Source of the DNA: Symbiodinium natans
Lineage: Eukaryota > Sar > Dinophyceae > Suessiales > Symbiodiniaceae
DNA: 64,000 nt
Reading direction: 5' to 3'
Assembly: GCA_905221605.1 (NCBI GenBank)
Contig: CAJNDS010002616.1
Location: 26,596 to 90,595, forward strand
The notes beneath the pieces are model-generated. The model ran no database searches. It saw only the letters and a program-made list of their open reading frames with translations, and was not told where the DNA came from. Shown here in pieces: positions 29,155 to 41,298 of this stretch. The translations under genes and the position numbers were made by a program. Each line of letters begins with the position of its first letter. The first letter of the stretch is position 1.

Positions 29155-29815
29155 GTCCAGCTTAGAATAGGGGCACCCCTTATTTGGGGCTGGCTACTTT
29201 GTAAGGCAACCTCGAACCGAAACAAGCGACAAGGGGGACCACTGGGCTCCCAAGGCCAAAGGGACTCTCTCTACCTTGGAACCCATGCATTTTGAGCAGC
29301 AACCCTGTAGCCCTGCAGGGGTCAGAATAATAAGGCCTCATAATTGTATGAGTTCTTCATACTCCGTTTCTCACTCTGGGTAATCATCGATTTTTGTTGG
29401 GGGGGGGGGGGGTTTCGATTCTTCTCCTTCTGTGTCCTCCTTTTGCCTTGAGGGGGGAAGCTCTCGGCCCTAAACCCTGCAAAAGCAAAGAACTCTAGAA
29501 CTCTAGATGAACCCTCTAAACCCTCTAAACCCTCTAAACCCTCTGAACCCTCTGAACCCTGTAAACCCTCTAAACCCTCTAAACCCTCTAAACCCCACAA
29601 AGGCTTCAGGGCTTGGGCTTGCAGGCTGCAGAGGTGAAGGGTTTCTGGCGGCAGTCGCTTCGTCATTTTTGCTTTTCAATCCTTTCAGAAGCCTCTTAGA
29701 AGTTTGGGGTTTAGGGTTTAGGGCTAGGGCTTAGGGTTTAGGGTTTAAGGTTTAGGGTTTCGGGTTTAGGCTTTAAGGTTTAGGGTTTAGCCCCCAACGG
29801 AGCCCCCCCCCCCCC

Positions 29816-29897
29816 TCCCTTCTCTCTGCCTTGCGCATGGGCGAGCCGCCAGAGAGAGATCGGGTCAGCGTTTTTGCCTCGGTTTTCCGAGGCTCCC
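29816..29897 (-). CDS. Exon candidate (NADPISLWRLAHAQG...)
   Basis: Minus strand after GCAAG: GASENRGKNADPISLWRL then AHAQGREK, open into a poly-C stretch. Alternative frames on both strands are open, so confidence is moderate. Confidence 0.4.
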
Positions 29898-31289
29898 CTT
29901 GCGGTTTAGGGTTTAGGGTTTGGGGTTTAGGGTCTAGGGTTGGGGTTTGGGGTTTAGGGTTTGGGGTTTAGGGAGATAGCGCAAGGAAGCCTCAACAAAG
30001 AGGAACAACGAACTATTCGCAATTGCCTCGGCGTCTTAATCCTATAAACCCTATGACGGAAAAGGTGGCTTTCTTGGGCTTTGAGGCTGAGCAGATTCCT
30101 GTGCATCTTCAGGCTTCGGAATTCTTAGGGGGAACCCTCAGCTATACCTTAAACCCTAAACCCTAAAACCGTAAGCCTTAAGCACTACTCAGGCCTCACA
30201 CGCAGGACTTCGAAATTTTGCCGGGGGGGGCTTCAGGGCTTGCCTTTGAAAACTTCGCTCCAGACCCTCAACTCGTAAGAAAGAAAACGTTTAGGCTTTA
30301 CAGGGTCTTGGGTGAATAGAGTTTGGGGTTTAGGGTTTAAGGTTTAGGGTGTTCACGTAGGGTTTTTAGGGTTTCTTAGGGTGTTAATAGGGTTCATAGG
30401 GTTTACAGGGTTTTGCAGGGCTTAGAGGGTTGCTAGGGTTGATAGGGTGTACATTTTAGGATTGACAGGGCTAAGATTCTAGGATTTGCAGGGTTGATGG
30501 GTTTATAGGGCTGATGGGGTTTATTTTCTAGGGCTTTTAGGGTTGGTATTATGGGGGTTGCTAAGGTATTTATGGTCCCAGGGTTCATAGGGATCATACT
30601 ATTTAGGGTTTACGGGGTTGATGGGGCTTATCGTGTTTAAAGGGATTGATCGGGTTTATTTTACAGGGTTGATAGGGCTTGTAGGGTTTACGGCGTTGAT
30701 GCTACAGGGTTTGTAGGGTTGATCGGATGGCCCTCGGCTTCCTCCAACCGCTTAGCATCTAAACTTATGGACCCTACTCGGGGGTTTAGGGTTTAGGGTT
30801 TCGGGTTCAGGGCTCAGGGCCTTGGGTTTTAGGGCTTTACGGACTTCTTCTGCTTTGGCAGGAAGTCGCTGCAGCTACGACACTTCGTAGCACTAGTTGT
30901 CCCAGGCAAACCAAGGAAGGAACCTGCACCCGAAACTCTAAATCCTAAATCCAAAACCCTAGATTCCGGCGTTGATAGGGGAACATAACCTGCTCACCGG
31001 TGTGGGGTCCTAGTCCAAGTCGGCTCAGAAATCCATCGCACCCTGCATCCTAAACTGGAAAAACCCTGCACCCTAAACCCTATGAGGCCGAAGAAGCACC
31101 AAAGCCCCCTAAACCCTCAACCCTAAACCCTCAACCCTCAAGCCCCAACCCCTAAACCCTACAAGCCCCATGGCCTCTAAGCCCTACAAGCGCCGCAGCA
31201 CTTCCTGGAAAGGTGGGGGGCCTCCCTCTTCCAAAACTCCAACGTCGGGAGCACCCCTAGGGTTTAGGGTTTAGGCGGTTTAGGGCTTA

Positions 31290-31515
31290 GGGCAATTGAT
31301 GGCCTTCGAAGCTTCGAAAGACTGTACCACTTGGCCCTTCCCACGGCCCTTCTGCTGCCAAGCCTTCTTTGACACTCCCCGTAGATGCCCATCGGCAAGG
31401 AGCCTATGGCATCAGCCTCCTTCTCGCTGGCGAAGACGAGCATGCCCCAGGTCAAAGGTTGCAGCTCACCAAACCGAGGATGCCCAGTTGCGGAGGTCCT
31501 CGGGTGCCAGCCAGT
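31290..31515 (-). CDS. Long exon candidate (FGELQPLTWGMLVFASEKEA...)
   Basis: A minus-strand frame open for about 75 codons. Segments: WHPRTSATGHPRFGELQPL, TWGMLVFASEKEADAIGSL, PMGIYGECQRRLGSRRAV, GRAKWYSLSKLRRPSI. The central hydrophobic strand and helix pattern is protein-like. Flanks are degenerate CCCTATAA-type repeats on one side and TTTAGGG on the other. Product unknown. Confidence 0.5.
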
Positions 31516-31539
31516 TCGGCCCTCTAGACCCGACAAACT

Positions 31540-32037
31540 CTACGACCACTACCAAGCCCCTTAACCCTATCAACCCTGCAGACCTTGCAAAGCCTATAAG
31601 CCCCATAAAACCCACAAACCCTATAAATCCTATAAACCCTATAAACCCTATACACCCTATAAACCCTGGATAAACTGTATAAGCCCTGTAAACCCCGTAA
31701 GCCCCCGAATCCAACAAAACCCCGGACAAAACCCCAAATCAAAACCACTAAGAGCCCTAAACCCGAAAAAAACCTAAAAAATAACCTGTAACCCAGAAGC
31801 CTCCAAACCCAACAACCCCCGGATTATCCCCATACAACACCCCTAGGAGAAAAACACCCCCCAGGAGATAAACCCTAGAAACCCTACAAACCCTCTTAAC
31901 CCTACAAACCCTCTAAGCCCACAAACCCAAGAAACCCCGGATCAACCCCAAATAAAAGCCCCTAAACCTTAAACCCTAAACCCTAAACCCCAAACCCCAA
32001 ACCCCAAACCCTAAACCCCAAACCCTAAACCCTAATA
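31540..32037. repeat. Degenerate C-rich repeat stretch
   Basis: CCCTATAAA, CCCTACAAA and CCCTAAA-like units, ending in cleaner CCCTAAA/CCCCAAA repeats at 31970-32035. No gene. Confidence 0.7.
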
Positions 32038-32098
32038 GCCGACTGCTAGGGCCGCTGCGGCGACGACCTCCTCCTCTTCGGGCTGTGCGTCCATGATG
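32038..32098 (-). CDS. First-exon candidate (MDAQPEEEEVVAAAA...)
   Basis: Minus strand after GTGCAG: IMDAQPEEEEVVAAAALAVG. The ATG and acidic, alanine-rich start fit an N-terminus, though an AG just upstream also allows an internal exon. Confidence 0.4.
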
Positions 32099-32794
32099 CT
32101 GCACTTGAACCTTCTTTGGATTTAGGGTTTAGGGTTTAGGGTTTAGGGTTTAGAGGGGGATATAGTGCAGTTGAACCTTCTCCCGAAGGTTTGAGGGCGG
32201 GGGGCGGTCCAGGGATGGTGGGTCTTGTGAAGTTAGGGGGCTTTTAGGGTTTTGAGGTTCTAGGGGTTTGGGTTGAAGGGTTTTGGGGTTCCAGGGTGTT
32301 CGGGTTTTAAATGAACAGCCTTCTGCTGGCCGCGAGTCAGGGCTTCGGGGTCTTAAAGTTTTTTGTACTTTGGGGATGAGCTTTGAAAGTCCGTACTGAA
32401 GCTAAACCCCAAATTCTAAACCGACCCCACAACCCCAAAGAAGCGGCTTTGAATGCAGCCATCCCTAAACCCTAAACCCTAAACCCTAAACCCTAAACCC
32501 TAAACCCTAAACCCTAAACCCCAAACCCCAAACCCTAAACCCCAAACTAAACCCTGAGCCCAGCCGAACTTCCGGCAACACCTAAACTCTACAGAGCCCC
32601 CCTTGTGTGTGCCTGAAACCCGAAAGCCGTAAGCCTTGAACCCACAAGACACAAGACCCCCGCCCGGTTCCCCCCCCTCTCCCCCCTCCCCTTCAAAAGA
32701 GAAACTCAAGCCTTTGGACCCCTAAACCCCACCCCGGAACCCCAAACCCAAGAAACCCAAAACATTACAAACCCTAAACTCCTAAACTCCCCCC

Positions 32795-32918
32795 CCATTC
32801 CGCCCCCGCACCCCCCCCCCCCCCCCCCCCCGCCCCCCCCCCCCCCGCCCCCCCCCCCCCCCCCCCCCCCCCCCCGCCCCCCGCCCCCACCCCCCCGCCC
32901 CCCCCCCCCCCCCCCCCC
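32795..32918. repeat. Long poly-C tract
   Basis: About 120 bp of nearly pure C with scattered G, A and T. Confidence 0.9.
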
Positions 32919-34740
32919 TCCCAACAAAAACAAAGAGCAAACTCCTAACCCAAAAAAAAAAAAGGAATAAGAGAAACGTCTTTTGCGGTCTGAGGTGCGC
33001 GACCTGATGCACCTGACCCCTTTGGTTCACGAGCCTCACCTGGGATCCCGGGGAGACCAACATCCCTGGAAGGGTTTTTTGCTTTTGAGCGATTGGGGGT
33101 TTCACCGTCTTAGGGTTTTGAAGGTTTTAGGGTTGTAGGGTTTGGGCTTGTTTTTGAGCGATTAGGGGTTTTAAGGTTTTAGGGTTTTAGGGCTTTAGGT
33201 CGAAGGGTTGTAGGGTTTTAGGGTTCAAGGGTTTAAGGGTCGAAGGGTTTTAGGGCTTTTGGGCTTTAGGGTTTGGGGCTTTAGGGTTTGGGCTTTAGGG
33301 CTCAGGGGTTTGAAGTTGACCGTTTAGGGCAAGTAGCTTAGGGTGTATAAGATGTTGGTAATGTAGTGGTTTGTTTATATATGGCTCGCTACAAGTGGTT
33401 ACAGGTGGTTATCAGTTCATTTAAAAAGAATGTTTTCGGACATTGAGGAAGGACAGTGCTTGTGCTCATATTGGCGCACGAAGAATTAAGGACGACGCTG
33501 AACTGATATGGAGGTTTCCGAAAATAGGGGACCCCTACTGCGCCGGGCCGATAGTTCGACCCACCAACATCTTGGGGTTGTTACACCCATACCCCGCCCT
33601 CTTCCCCATAGACTCCTGACACAATGGGGCTGGGGGCCTCCTCCGGGGCTTCTATAGTACTATATTCTCAAAACGGGGTATTAATTTCTCCGCTAGCAGG
33701 CGTAGGGAAAAACGCTACTTCTCGGCACTCCGCTACTCCGCGGGAGCCTTCACTGTCTGCGTGCCATCCAACATGTGCCGTGGGTCGAAACTTTCGGCCC
33801 GGGGGTGTAATCTAGACCCCTGGTAGGAAGGTATGAATGTTTAGGGTTTAGGGTTTAGGGTTTAGGGTTTAGGGTTTAGGGTTTAGGGTTTAGGGTTTAG
33901 GGCTTAGGGTTTAGGGTGGCCTTAAAGCCCAGTGCTTTAGATGAGGGTGCCCGACGAATTTCTTGGAGGAAGGGGGGCTCCTACGAATTCTTGGGGCTTG
34001 CCCTCAATCCTGAACCCCTCCAAGCCCAAGCACCGAACTCCCCAAGACCGCCCCAGCCCTTCAACCCGACACCCGACACAAGAAACCCCTAAACCCTTAA
34101 AGCCTGAACCCCCCAAATCCGACACCCCAAACCCTAAACCCCACCCAAAAAGCCCTCTGAAGTTTAACTCGTTTAGGGTTGAGGATTTGGGGTTTAGGGT
34201 GGAGGGTTCGGGTTGAGGGTTGAGGTTTATGGTTTAGGGCGTCGGCAAATACATTGTTTGGAAGACCTCAAAAGTCACGCCTTTGGGGGTGATAAAGTGT
34301 TCTTTGGGAAACTTTGGGGTGCAGCCGCAACCTCGGATTTCCGCAAACGCCGAGACCCGGAAAACCCAAAACCCTAAACCCGACACCCCAAAACCCCCAA
34401 AACCCCTAGCCCTAAAATCCCCAACGAAACCCCTAAAACCCCCAAAACATCCAAAACATCCAAAACGCCCCAAAACGCCCCAAACCGCCCCAAACCGCCC
34501 CAAAACGCCCCAAAACGCCCCAAAACGCCCAAAACCCCCAAACCGCCCAAAACCCCCCAAGACCTTTTAAACCCGAAGCCCCGAAGCCCTAAACCCTAAA
34601 TCCTAAACCCTAAATCCTAAATCCTAAACCCTAAACCCCCAAACCCTTTAAACCCCGAAGCCCTAAACCTATTTTCAGCTGCAGCGCGTGCCCCGACGTG
34701 GGTGCCCGTATGCGTCGCATCCATGGGCTGCACATCTGAC
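32919..34740. other. Gene-poor stretch
   Basis: Degenerate G-rich tracts (33080-33320), a unique island 33330-33620, the dispersed repeat at 33723, a TTTAGGG tract at 33838-33918 and C-rich repeats (CCCCAAAACG type, 34370-34640). The islands are not convincingly coding. Confidence 0.5.
33723..33806. repeat. Dispersed repeat, copy 2 (pair at 7617)
   Basis: Diverged copy sharing CTACTCCGC and CGAAACTTTCGGCCCGGGG with 7617-7697. Confidence 0.6.
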
Positions 34741-34743
34741 AGG

Positions 34744-34950
34744 GTGGTTTAGGGTTTGGGGTTTAGGGTTTAGGGTTTGGGGTTTAGGGTTTAGGGTTTG
34801 GGGTTTAGGGTTTGGGGTTTAGGGTTTAGGGTTTGGGGTTTAGGGTTTGGGGTTTAGGGTTTGGGGTTTAGGGTTTGGGGTTTAGGGTTTGGAGTTTAGG
34901 GTTTGGAGTTTAGGGTTTGGGGTTTGGGGTTTAGGGTTTGGGGTTTAGGG
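34744..34950 (+). repeat. Mixed TTTAGGG/TTTGGGG tract
   Basis: About 28 units in which TTTAGGG and TTTGGGG alternate, some as a regular 14-bp dimer. Confidence 0.9.
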
Positions 34951-35345
34951 TCCCAAAATCGGCCCCATGTGGTTTACTCCGTCGGGTTTATAGGGTTGTC
35001 GGGTTTATCGGGTTTGTAGGGTTGGTGGGGTTTTGTGTAGGTCTGTACAGGGTGTTGTGGGGTTTGTGTAGGTTTGTATAGGGTTTTGTAGGGTTTGTAG
35101 GGTTTGCACAGGCTTTGTTTAGGTCATTTTGGGATTTTTTAAGGGTATGTGTAGGCTTTGAAAGAGTTTTTAGGGGTTTATAAGGTTTTTAGGGTTATCT
35201 ACATGAGCACCGAAAGACCGACGCCTGTAGGGTGTTAGGAATGATTGTGCGCCCTGAATATCCCAATACCCGGAATCAAAACCTCGCAAGACCTAAACCC
35301 TACACCCTACACCCTAAACCCTAAACCCTAAACCCTAAACCCTAA

Positions 35346-35455
35346 TCGAATTTCGCAGAAGACCCATCCCCGCCACGCAGAGGATGCACAGCATGCCCCC
35401 GGTGATGCCGATGGCGGCCGTGTAAGTCGACTCGTTCCTCCACATGGCGTAAGCC
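35346..35455 (-). CDS. Exon candidate with membrane-type segment
   Basis: Minus strand: AYAMWRNESTYTAAIGITG then GMLCILCVAGMGLLRNS. The stretch from AAIGIT to GMGLL is long and hydrophobic enough for one transmembrane helix. The 5' boundary reads TTTAG/GG, so the acceptor AG appears to lie in a telomere-type unit; downstream the frame meets GTTTAGGG. Function unknown. Confidence 0.55.
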
Positions 35456-36340
35456 CTAAACCCTAAACCCTAAACCCTAAACCTTAAACCCTAAACCCTA
35501 AACCCTAAACCCTAAACCCTAAACCCTAACCCTAAACCCCAAACCCCTAAAAAAGCACTTGAGAATTCAGGGTTGCATGCGGTGCCAGTGTGTGGTGCTC
35601 GCCAAAGGAACTTTTTTGAACAAGGCCGTCCACACCCCCGTCGCCCGATCCGACAGGGATCTGGGCTTGTGACCTGAGAGTCCTTTCTCAGGAGACTAAA
35701 GGAGGGACGCTGATAAGGGACCTTAAGGGTTCTGGGGGGGGGATGTAGGGGCTACTACGTAAGGTCTATGCAGGGGTTGTTTCGGGAGACTCAGGGTCCC
35801 TCCTAGAAGAATTTCTCCTTATCCCCCTTAACTTTCTCTCGCAGCCTGCAGAAGAAACAGCTCTACACTAGCGCCTTTCACAGAAGTGCAAGGGCATGGG
35901 TCGTTATTCCGTACGCTGAACTACTATTTGCTTCAGAACCCCAAAAGAATTAAAAATGACAATCCCTATATTACCCTTAATAAGGAAGAATGTTTTTCAT
36001 TTTTTCGGGGTTCTTAAGCAATTCGTAGTGAAGGCCAGAAACCGAAGCACATGGGAGGCAGCCCCGAAAACCAACTTAAGCCAACTCCTTAACCGGGTTC
36101 GCCTCGCCAACGGTCAAGCCCCAAACCTGAATAGGGACCCTAAACCCCACATAGAGGCTATTTGGGTTTAGGGTTTAGGGTTTAGGGTTTAGGGGGTTGA
36201 GGATGTGGGGTTCGGGCTCTTTGTTTTGGGTTTTGCCGGGCGTCAGCGGATTGGACTCGGATTCGATGAGGAGGTCCAGCGGAAGGCTCTCTACCAGTGC
36301 AAACAGCGACCTTGGAGTGGCATGAAAAAGGGGGCTGAGG

Positions 36341-36400
36341 TTGGGATGTTCCCCCCTTATACGAACGGTCCTGAATCGGGCGTATAGTACCCCCCCCCAT
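36341..36400. mobile_element. Partial inverted-repeat element, family A
   Basis: Left end TTGGGATGTTCCCCCCTTAT followed by ACGAACGGTCCTGAAT; the right arm is absent. Confidence 0.5.
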
Positions 36401-37052
36401 TCTGTAAACCCTAAACCCTAAACCCTAAACCCTAAACCCTAAACCCTGGTTTAGCGCATTGCATCGAGGGGGAATCGGAGGGACATTCTTTGCACACAGT
36501 CTCTCGAAGCGCAAGCCCTATACGACACACGCCCAGCAGCTCAAGGGGTTGTGGGACAGCAGCTTCTCGTGAAGAACCCGAAACCATAAACCCTAAACCC
36601 TAAACCCTGAACCCTGAACCCTAAACCCTAAACCCTAAACCCTAAACCCTAAACCCTAAACCCTAAACCCTAACCCTAAACCCTAAACCCTAAACCCAAA
36701 ACCTCACGAAACACAAGCACCACCCGAAACTAACCCGCCTCCAGGGTGTTCAGCCTTTTTTTGGGTACCCGACATCAACCCCAAAAAGGGTCCAGAAATT
36801 CGAGGAGTGACCATAACATAACCTAAAGGTCATAAAGCTCTTGGCCATTTTCGAAGTCTTTGGCAAGAGTCTTTGGCAAGAGTCTTTGGCAAGAGGCTTT
36901 GGGCCTTTGGAGGGGGTTGAAGGTCGGAGAAGGCACTTCCCCCCCAACGCCACGATCTGGGCCCCCGAAACACGACAACCCTAGCCCTAAACCCTAAAAC
37001 TATGGGAATCTTCCGGAGGAGTCTCGCGGCCAATGCTGCATAAGCCCCACAA

Positions 37053-37143
37053 GTTGGGATGTTCTCCCTTAGACTAACAGTCCCTATTTGGGATTGTAAT
37101 CGGGGGTACTATACTCCCTATTAAGGACTGTTAGTATAAACCC
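37053..37143. mobile_element. Inverted-repeat element, family A
   Basis: GTTGGGATGTTCTCCCTTA and ACTAACAGTCC pair with GGACTGTTAGT near the right end; the terminal GGGGAACATCC is lost. About 90 bp, no ORF. Confidence 0.6.
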
Positions 37144-37734
37144 AATCAACCCTGAAAGCACTACGTGAACCCGAACACTACAAAACGCCTTGCCAGGAAA
37201 GGTGCGTGTGGTTCGTCACGCACCAGGAGGCATTACTTGCAGAGGCGCTTGGATCCGAAAGGGGGTACTCCACAAGCCTCCAGTTCAGCGGAGGGCTACT
37301 TGGGGGGCTGAGTTAGGGTTTAGCGTTTACGGTTTAGGGTTCCTCTTAACACCTCCAGTTTAGAGGGCTTTGAGGGCAGGCGGGAGTTCAGGGATTTCGC
37401 GAGAACTGACAGGGAGAGTCAAGGGGCTGTCATGGGGATTTCAAGGGTTCTTCGGCGGGGAGCTTTTCAAAGGCTTGCAAGAAGGTTTAGGGTTTAGGGT
37501 TTGGGGTTTGGGGTTTCGGGTTTAGCGTTTAGGGATCGCGATTTACTGGGAGTTAGGGCTTAAGGCTTATGCAGGGTCTGGGGCAACTCATGCCGGGCAT
37601 CGTAGAAGCTTTTGGCTTCACGAGTTAAGCTTTGGGGTCCTTGAAGCCCCCCAAGCCCAGGAGCCTATTTTTGCAGCTCCGCTTATCAGTCTAAAACATT
37701 GGAAACACAAGAACGGCCGCCATAATTTTGCCAG

Positions 37735-37832
37735 AACTTGTAGTCTGGGTGCTCCATGCCAGCATCGGACCAGGCGTTGAGTTGCGGATCAAAGAAGCTG
37801 CACCTCTGACACAGCTCGGTGATCGGGCAGAA
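37735..37832 (-). CDS. Exon candidate (CQRCSFFDPQLNAWSDAG...)
   Basis: Minus strand reads FCPITELCQRCSFFDPQL then NAWSDAGMEHPDYKFWQ with no stop. Three cysteines (C...CxxC) suggest a metal-binding or disulfide-containing domain, not identified. Boundaries unresolved. Confidence 0.5.
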
Positions 37833-38285
37833 GGGTTGAGGGTTTAGATGGTTTATAGGGTTTTGGGTTATACGGTTCAGGGGTTTAGGGGTTTTGGGGG
37901 CTGGGGCTGGTTCGGAGGCTTTAGGTCAGCTGAGATGTTGAGGTGTTCGGGCTTTCGAGCAATCCACTCCACACATGTGGGGTTTTGTCGACAATAGGAA
38001 CCTCTTGTGGTCTCCATTCATTCTCACTTTATCTGCGAAACTTGGTTTCAAGTGACGTGCTGGCGACAACGGCTAGAATACGCTCGAATCCTAGAGGCAG
38101 CGCAGGACCCTAAAAGCTAGATGTGGAAGACTCTTCGAACCGTATTTGGCTCTAAGGGGACCCTACAAGGAGGGGCCACCTTACTTTACCAACTGTTGCT
38201 AAGGGGTTGGTGTCCTTGGTGTCAGTCTGTCAGTCGGAGTTAAACCCTAAACCCTAAACCCTAAACCCTAACCCCTAACTCCCAC

Positions 38286-38369
38286 TTGTCTAGTCTTCCT
38301 CGGCGGCCTCTCTCCCTTCACCGGAGGACGGTTGGTGATGGTGAAGGCGATGCGCTCGCTGCCGGAAAC
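38286..38369 (-). CDS. Internal exon candidate (VSGSERIAFTITNRPPV...)
   Basis: Minus strand, 84 nt: acceptor CGCCAG, 28 codons (VSGSERIAFTITNRPPVKGE then RPPRKTRQ), donor GTGGGA, phase 0 at both ends. The frame is also open upstream (LLLRQ). A good AG/GT pair and a beta-strand-like pattern make this one of the better exon calls. Confidence 0.55.
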
Positions 38370-39892
38370 CTGGCGCAAGAGGAGTCCTTGGGGGTTGGGG
38401 TTTGGGGTTTAGGGTTTGGGGTTTAGGGTTTAGGGTTTGGGGTTTAGGGTTGATTGAGGGTTAAGGGTTAAGGGTTTGGGGCTTCCGGCGAACCTTTGTG
38501 AAAAGTATTTCGGATGTTCCGAGGACCCTTGGAGGGAACCAACATACCGCGCGTTGCCAACCTGTTGTAAGGGGTCCTGGGAATGTGGTTGCTACAGGCA
38601 TTAGAAGTGTAGTATCTTAAACCCTGCACCCTAAACCCATTCGTGTAAGGTGGGTTTGGGATTTGGGGTCAACTTGCGCATGTTCCGCTGGGTTTTGGGG
38701 AAGCACTCCCCCCTGAACCCTGAACCGTTGAAGCCTTAGAGGTCAGGGTCCCCCCAAGAGAGGCCTATGTACTCCACAAAGAGCTTACACCCAGCAATCA
38801 GCATACATGTGCTTGTTTACACGACCCCTAGCCTTGGCTCCGAGTTGTTGCGCTCTAAACCCTGGCACCTAGCACCCTAAAACCCACACACCTTCACCCT
38901 AAACCCTAAACTCTAAACCCAACAACCCTAAACCCTAAACTCGAAACCCAACAACCCTAAAACCCTAAAACCCTGAACACTAACTTAGGGTTCTGAGACA
39001 AATCAGCCCCACATGGCTCCAACCCCCCACACCCTAAACCCTACTCTGGTTAAGGTTTGGCTTTAGGCTTTAGGGTGTGGGGTTCAGGGTTTAGGGTTTA
39101 GGGATTGTGTTTTGTTAAAGCCACTCGGCCCGAAGACCCCTAAAACCCCTAGACCTTCAACCCTGGGCCCTACAAACCGCACAAACACATGAGCGGGGGG
39201 GACATCCAGCAGTCGAAGCGTGCCGCTGACCTGAGCGGTTTGTTCGGTTGGGTTTTAGGGGGCTTTGTGTTTTAGGCTTTGGGTTTAGGGCTTGGTTTTC
39301 GGGGCTTTTGGAGGGTTTAGGGTTCAGAGTTTAAGGTTTTTGGCCTTGCGGTTATAGGGCTTAGGGGCTGAGGGGTGTGTTGAGGGCATGTGGTGCATCT
39401 AGCGCTTATAGAGCAAGAAGGCTTTCCGGGGCTTATAGGGCCTATGACCTATGGATTCAGAGGCTCTTCGGCTTTTTGAGGCTTTTGGTGTTTGGGAGTT
39501 ATTGGGGCTTTTGGAGGTAAGGGTGGGGTTAAAGCGGTTCTTGGGCTTGGGGGGTTTATAGGTTGCCGGGATTTCACGACAGGGGCGCTGTCAGGGAAGG
39601 GTTTCGTCAGTCTCTCCCTAAACCCTGGACACTAAAACGCGAAATCCTAAACCCCTAAGCCCTAAACCCTGGGCTCATAAAGCAAGCTGCTTCTACTGGC
39701 AGCCCACGGCTTGCGGCAGAATAAGGCCTGTAGTGTTGTGGGGGTTCTTACGCAAGTAGTAGATAAACCCTGAGCCCCAAACCCTAAACCCTAAACCCTA
39801 AACCCTAAACCCTAAACCCTAAACCCTAAACCCTAAACCCTAAACCCTAAACCCTAAACTCTAAACCCCAAAGCCCCAAAAGCAAGGCAAGC

Positions 39893-39976
39893 GGCTTCGT
39901 TCACGAAGGAGAAGTCCACCACTGGGGAATGGAGGACCACCTTTCAGGCCCCAGATGCCCTCTGCCCACCCTTTTA
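39893..39976. CDS. Exon candidate, strand ambiguous
   Basis: Plus: AASFTKEKSTTGEWRTTF then QAPDALCPPF and TAA. Minus: GLKGGPPFPSGGLLLRER. Both are open and a telomere tract lies just to the left. Confidence 0.3.
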
Positions 39977-40439
39977 AAACCCTTTTAGACCCTTTTAAAC
40001 CCTTTTAAACCCCTTTTAGACCCTTCTAAACCCTTAAAAACCCTTAAAAAGCCTTAAAGCCCTCTAAACCCTCAAAACCCTCAAACCCCTTAAAACCCCT
40101 TAAAACCCCTTAAAACCCTTAAAACCCTGAGCAACCCTTTAAACCATTTGAACCTTTGAAACCCTTAAACCCTAAAGAAGGGGTTTAGGGCTTTGGGGGT
40201 CAAGATGCTTCCAGTCCAGGGCTCTCGTTTTCCGGGCTTAGGGTTTGAAGGCTCGGCTCGGCTTTTTTGTATTCTAAACGCCTTCACTAGGCTGCCCAGT
40301 AACCTAGGCTTAAAAAGGGTACCCTTTTTTGCTAAAAACGGGTTTATAAGGGAACCTAAACCCCCCAAGAAGGGAACAAGGGTACTACTGGGCATCCTCG
40401 TTCACCTACTTGTTTGGCTCATGCCTGGGACAGGGTTGA

Positions 40440-40653
40440 GGGTTCAGACTTTGATCGCGTCCGGGGGCCTCAAGGGGCAGGATCCAAGGTTTAAGTGTGC
40501 TGAGACCAAGCAGGCTTCTGGCTTAGAGACAACTTGCCGCCTTGTGAAGGTACCCTGTGTAAGCATGTGGAGTAGCTGTAGAAGTAGCGGGTGGGACGAG
40601 GGGCAACGACAGGCTCGGGGAGCTTTCAGCCCCGAAAAACCCAAGCAGCCTTA
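40440..40653. CDS. Open island, strand ambiguous
   Basis: Plus frame FKCAETKQASGLETTCRLVK to a TAA at about 40651; minus frame LLLQLLHMLTQGTFTRRQVV. Both run about 65 codons; no family or splice pair decides. Confidence 0.3.
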
Positions 40654-40869
40654 AGACCCAAACAATTCCGAATCCCTCAAACAGTCCCTAAACCCTGAAC
40701 CCTTCATCCTCAACTAACCCTAAACCCTAAACCCCAAACCCTAAACAGCCCTAGCCCCTCAGAACACACCGAAAATACCCCCTCAAACCCCTAAGAAAGA
40801 CCCTAAACCTTAAACCCTAAACCCTAAACCCTAAACCCGAAACCCTAAACCCTAACCCCCCCCCCCCCC

Positions 40870-40957
40870 GAATCCCCCGGAGCCTTGTCTCCTGGAGTTG
40901 TCCCTTCCGTAGGGATCCCCCTGGTCACCTCTGCTGTCACCTGACAGAACGACGCAG
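40870..40957 (-). CDS. Exon candidate (CQVTAEVTRGIPTEGTT...)
   Basis: Minus strand: SASFCQVTAEVTRGIPTE then GTTPGDKAPGDS, with CTGTCAG as possible acceptor inside. A long TTTAGGG tract begins 7 bp upstream and poly-C lies just downstream. Confidence 0.45.
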
Positions 40958-40963
40958 AGGGAG

Positions 40964-41137
40964 GGTTTAGGGTTTAGGGTTTAGGGTTTAGGGTTTAGGG
41001 TTTAGGGTTTAGGGTTTAGGGTTTAGGGTTTAGGGTTTAGGGTTTAGGGTTTAGAGGTTTAGAGGTTTAGAGGTTCAGAGGTTCAGAGGTTTAGAGGTTT
41101 AGAGGTTCAGAGGTTCAGAGGTTTAGAGGTTTAGGGT
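40964..41137 (+). repeat. TTTAGGG tract grading into TTTAGAGG/TTCAGAGG
   Basis: About 13 perfect TTTAGGG units followed by about 11 units of an 8-bp variant. Confidence 0.95.
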
Positions 41138-41298
41138 CTGGGTTTAGCGTCTGGGGAACTAGGCTTAAAGTTCAGGGCTTAGCTGGGTTCTGGGTGTCAG
41201 CTCCCGGGCCTCACGCTTCGAATTTTTAAGTTCAGCGTTTAGCTGGAAACACTAAATCCTATATCCGAAGCCCTAAACCCTAAACCCTACACTGAAAC

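Noticed and set aside
29322-29666. Frame with EGLEGLEGLEG repeats
   Set aside because: Comes from a CCCTCTAAA variant of the telomere-like repeat.
31466-31748. Frame of GFIGFIGFVGF repeats
   Set aside because: Translation of CCCTATAAA-type repeats.
32706-33105. Gly-rich frames on the minus strand
   Set aside because: Translation of the poly-C tract, not a glycine-rich protein gene.
34234-34570. Frames rich in FGRFG / KPPKRPK on both strands
   Set aside because: Products of degenerate CCCCAAAACG and CCCTAAA repeats; no stop-free unique sequence.
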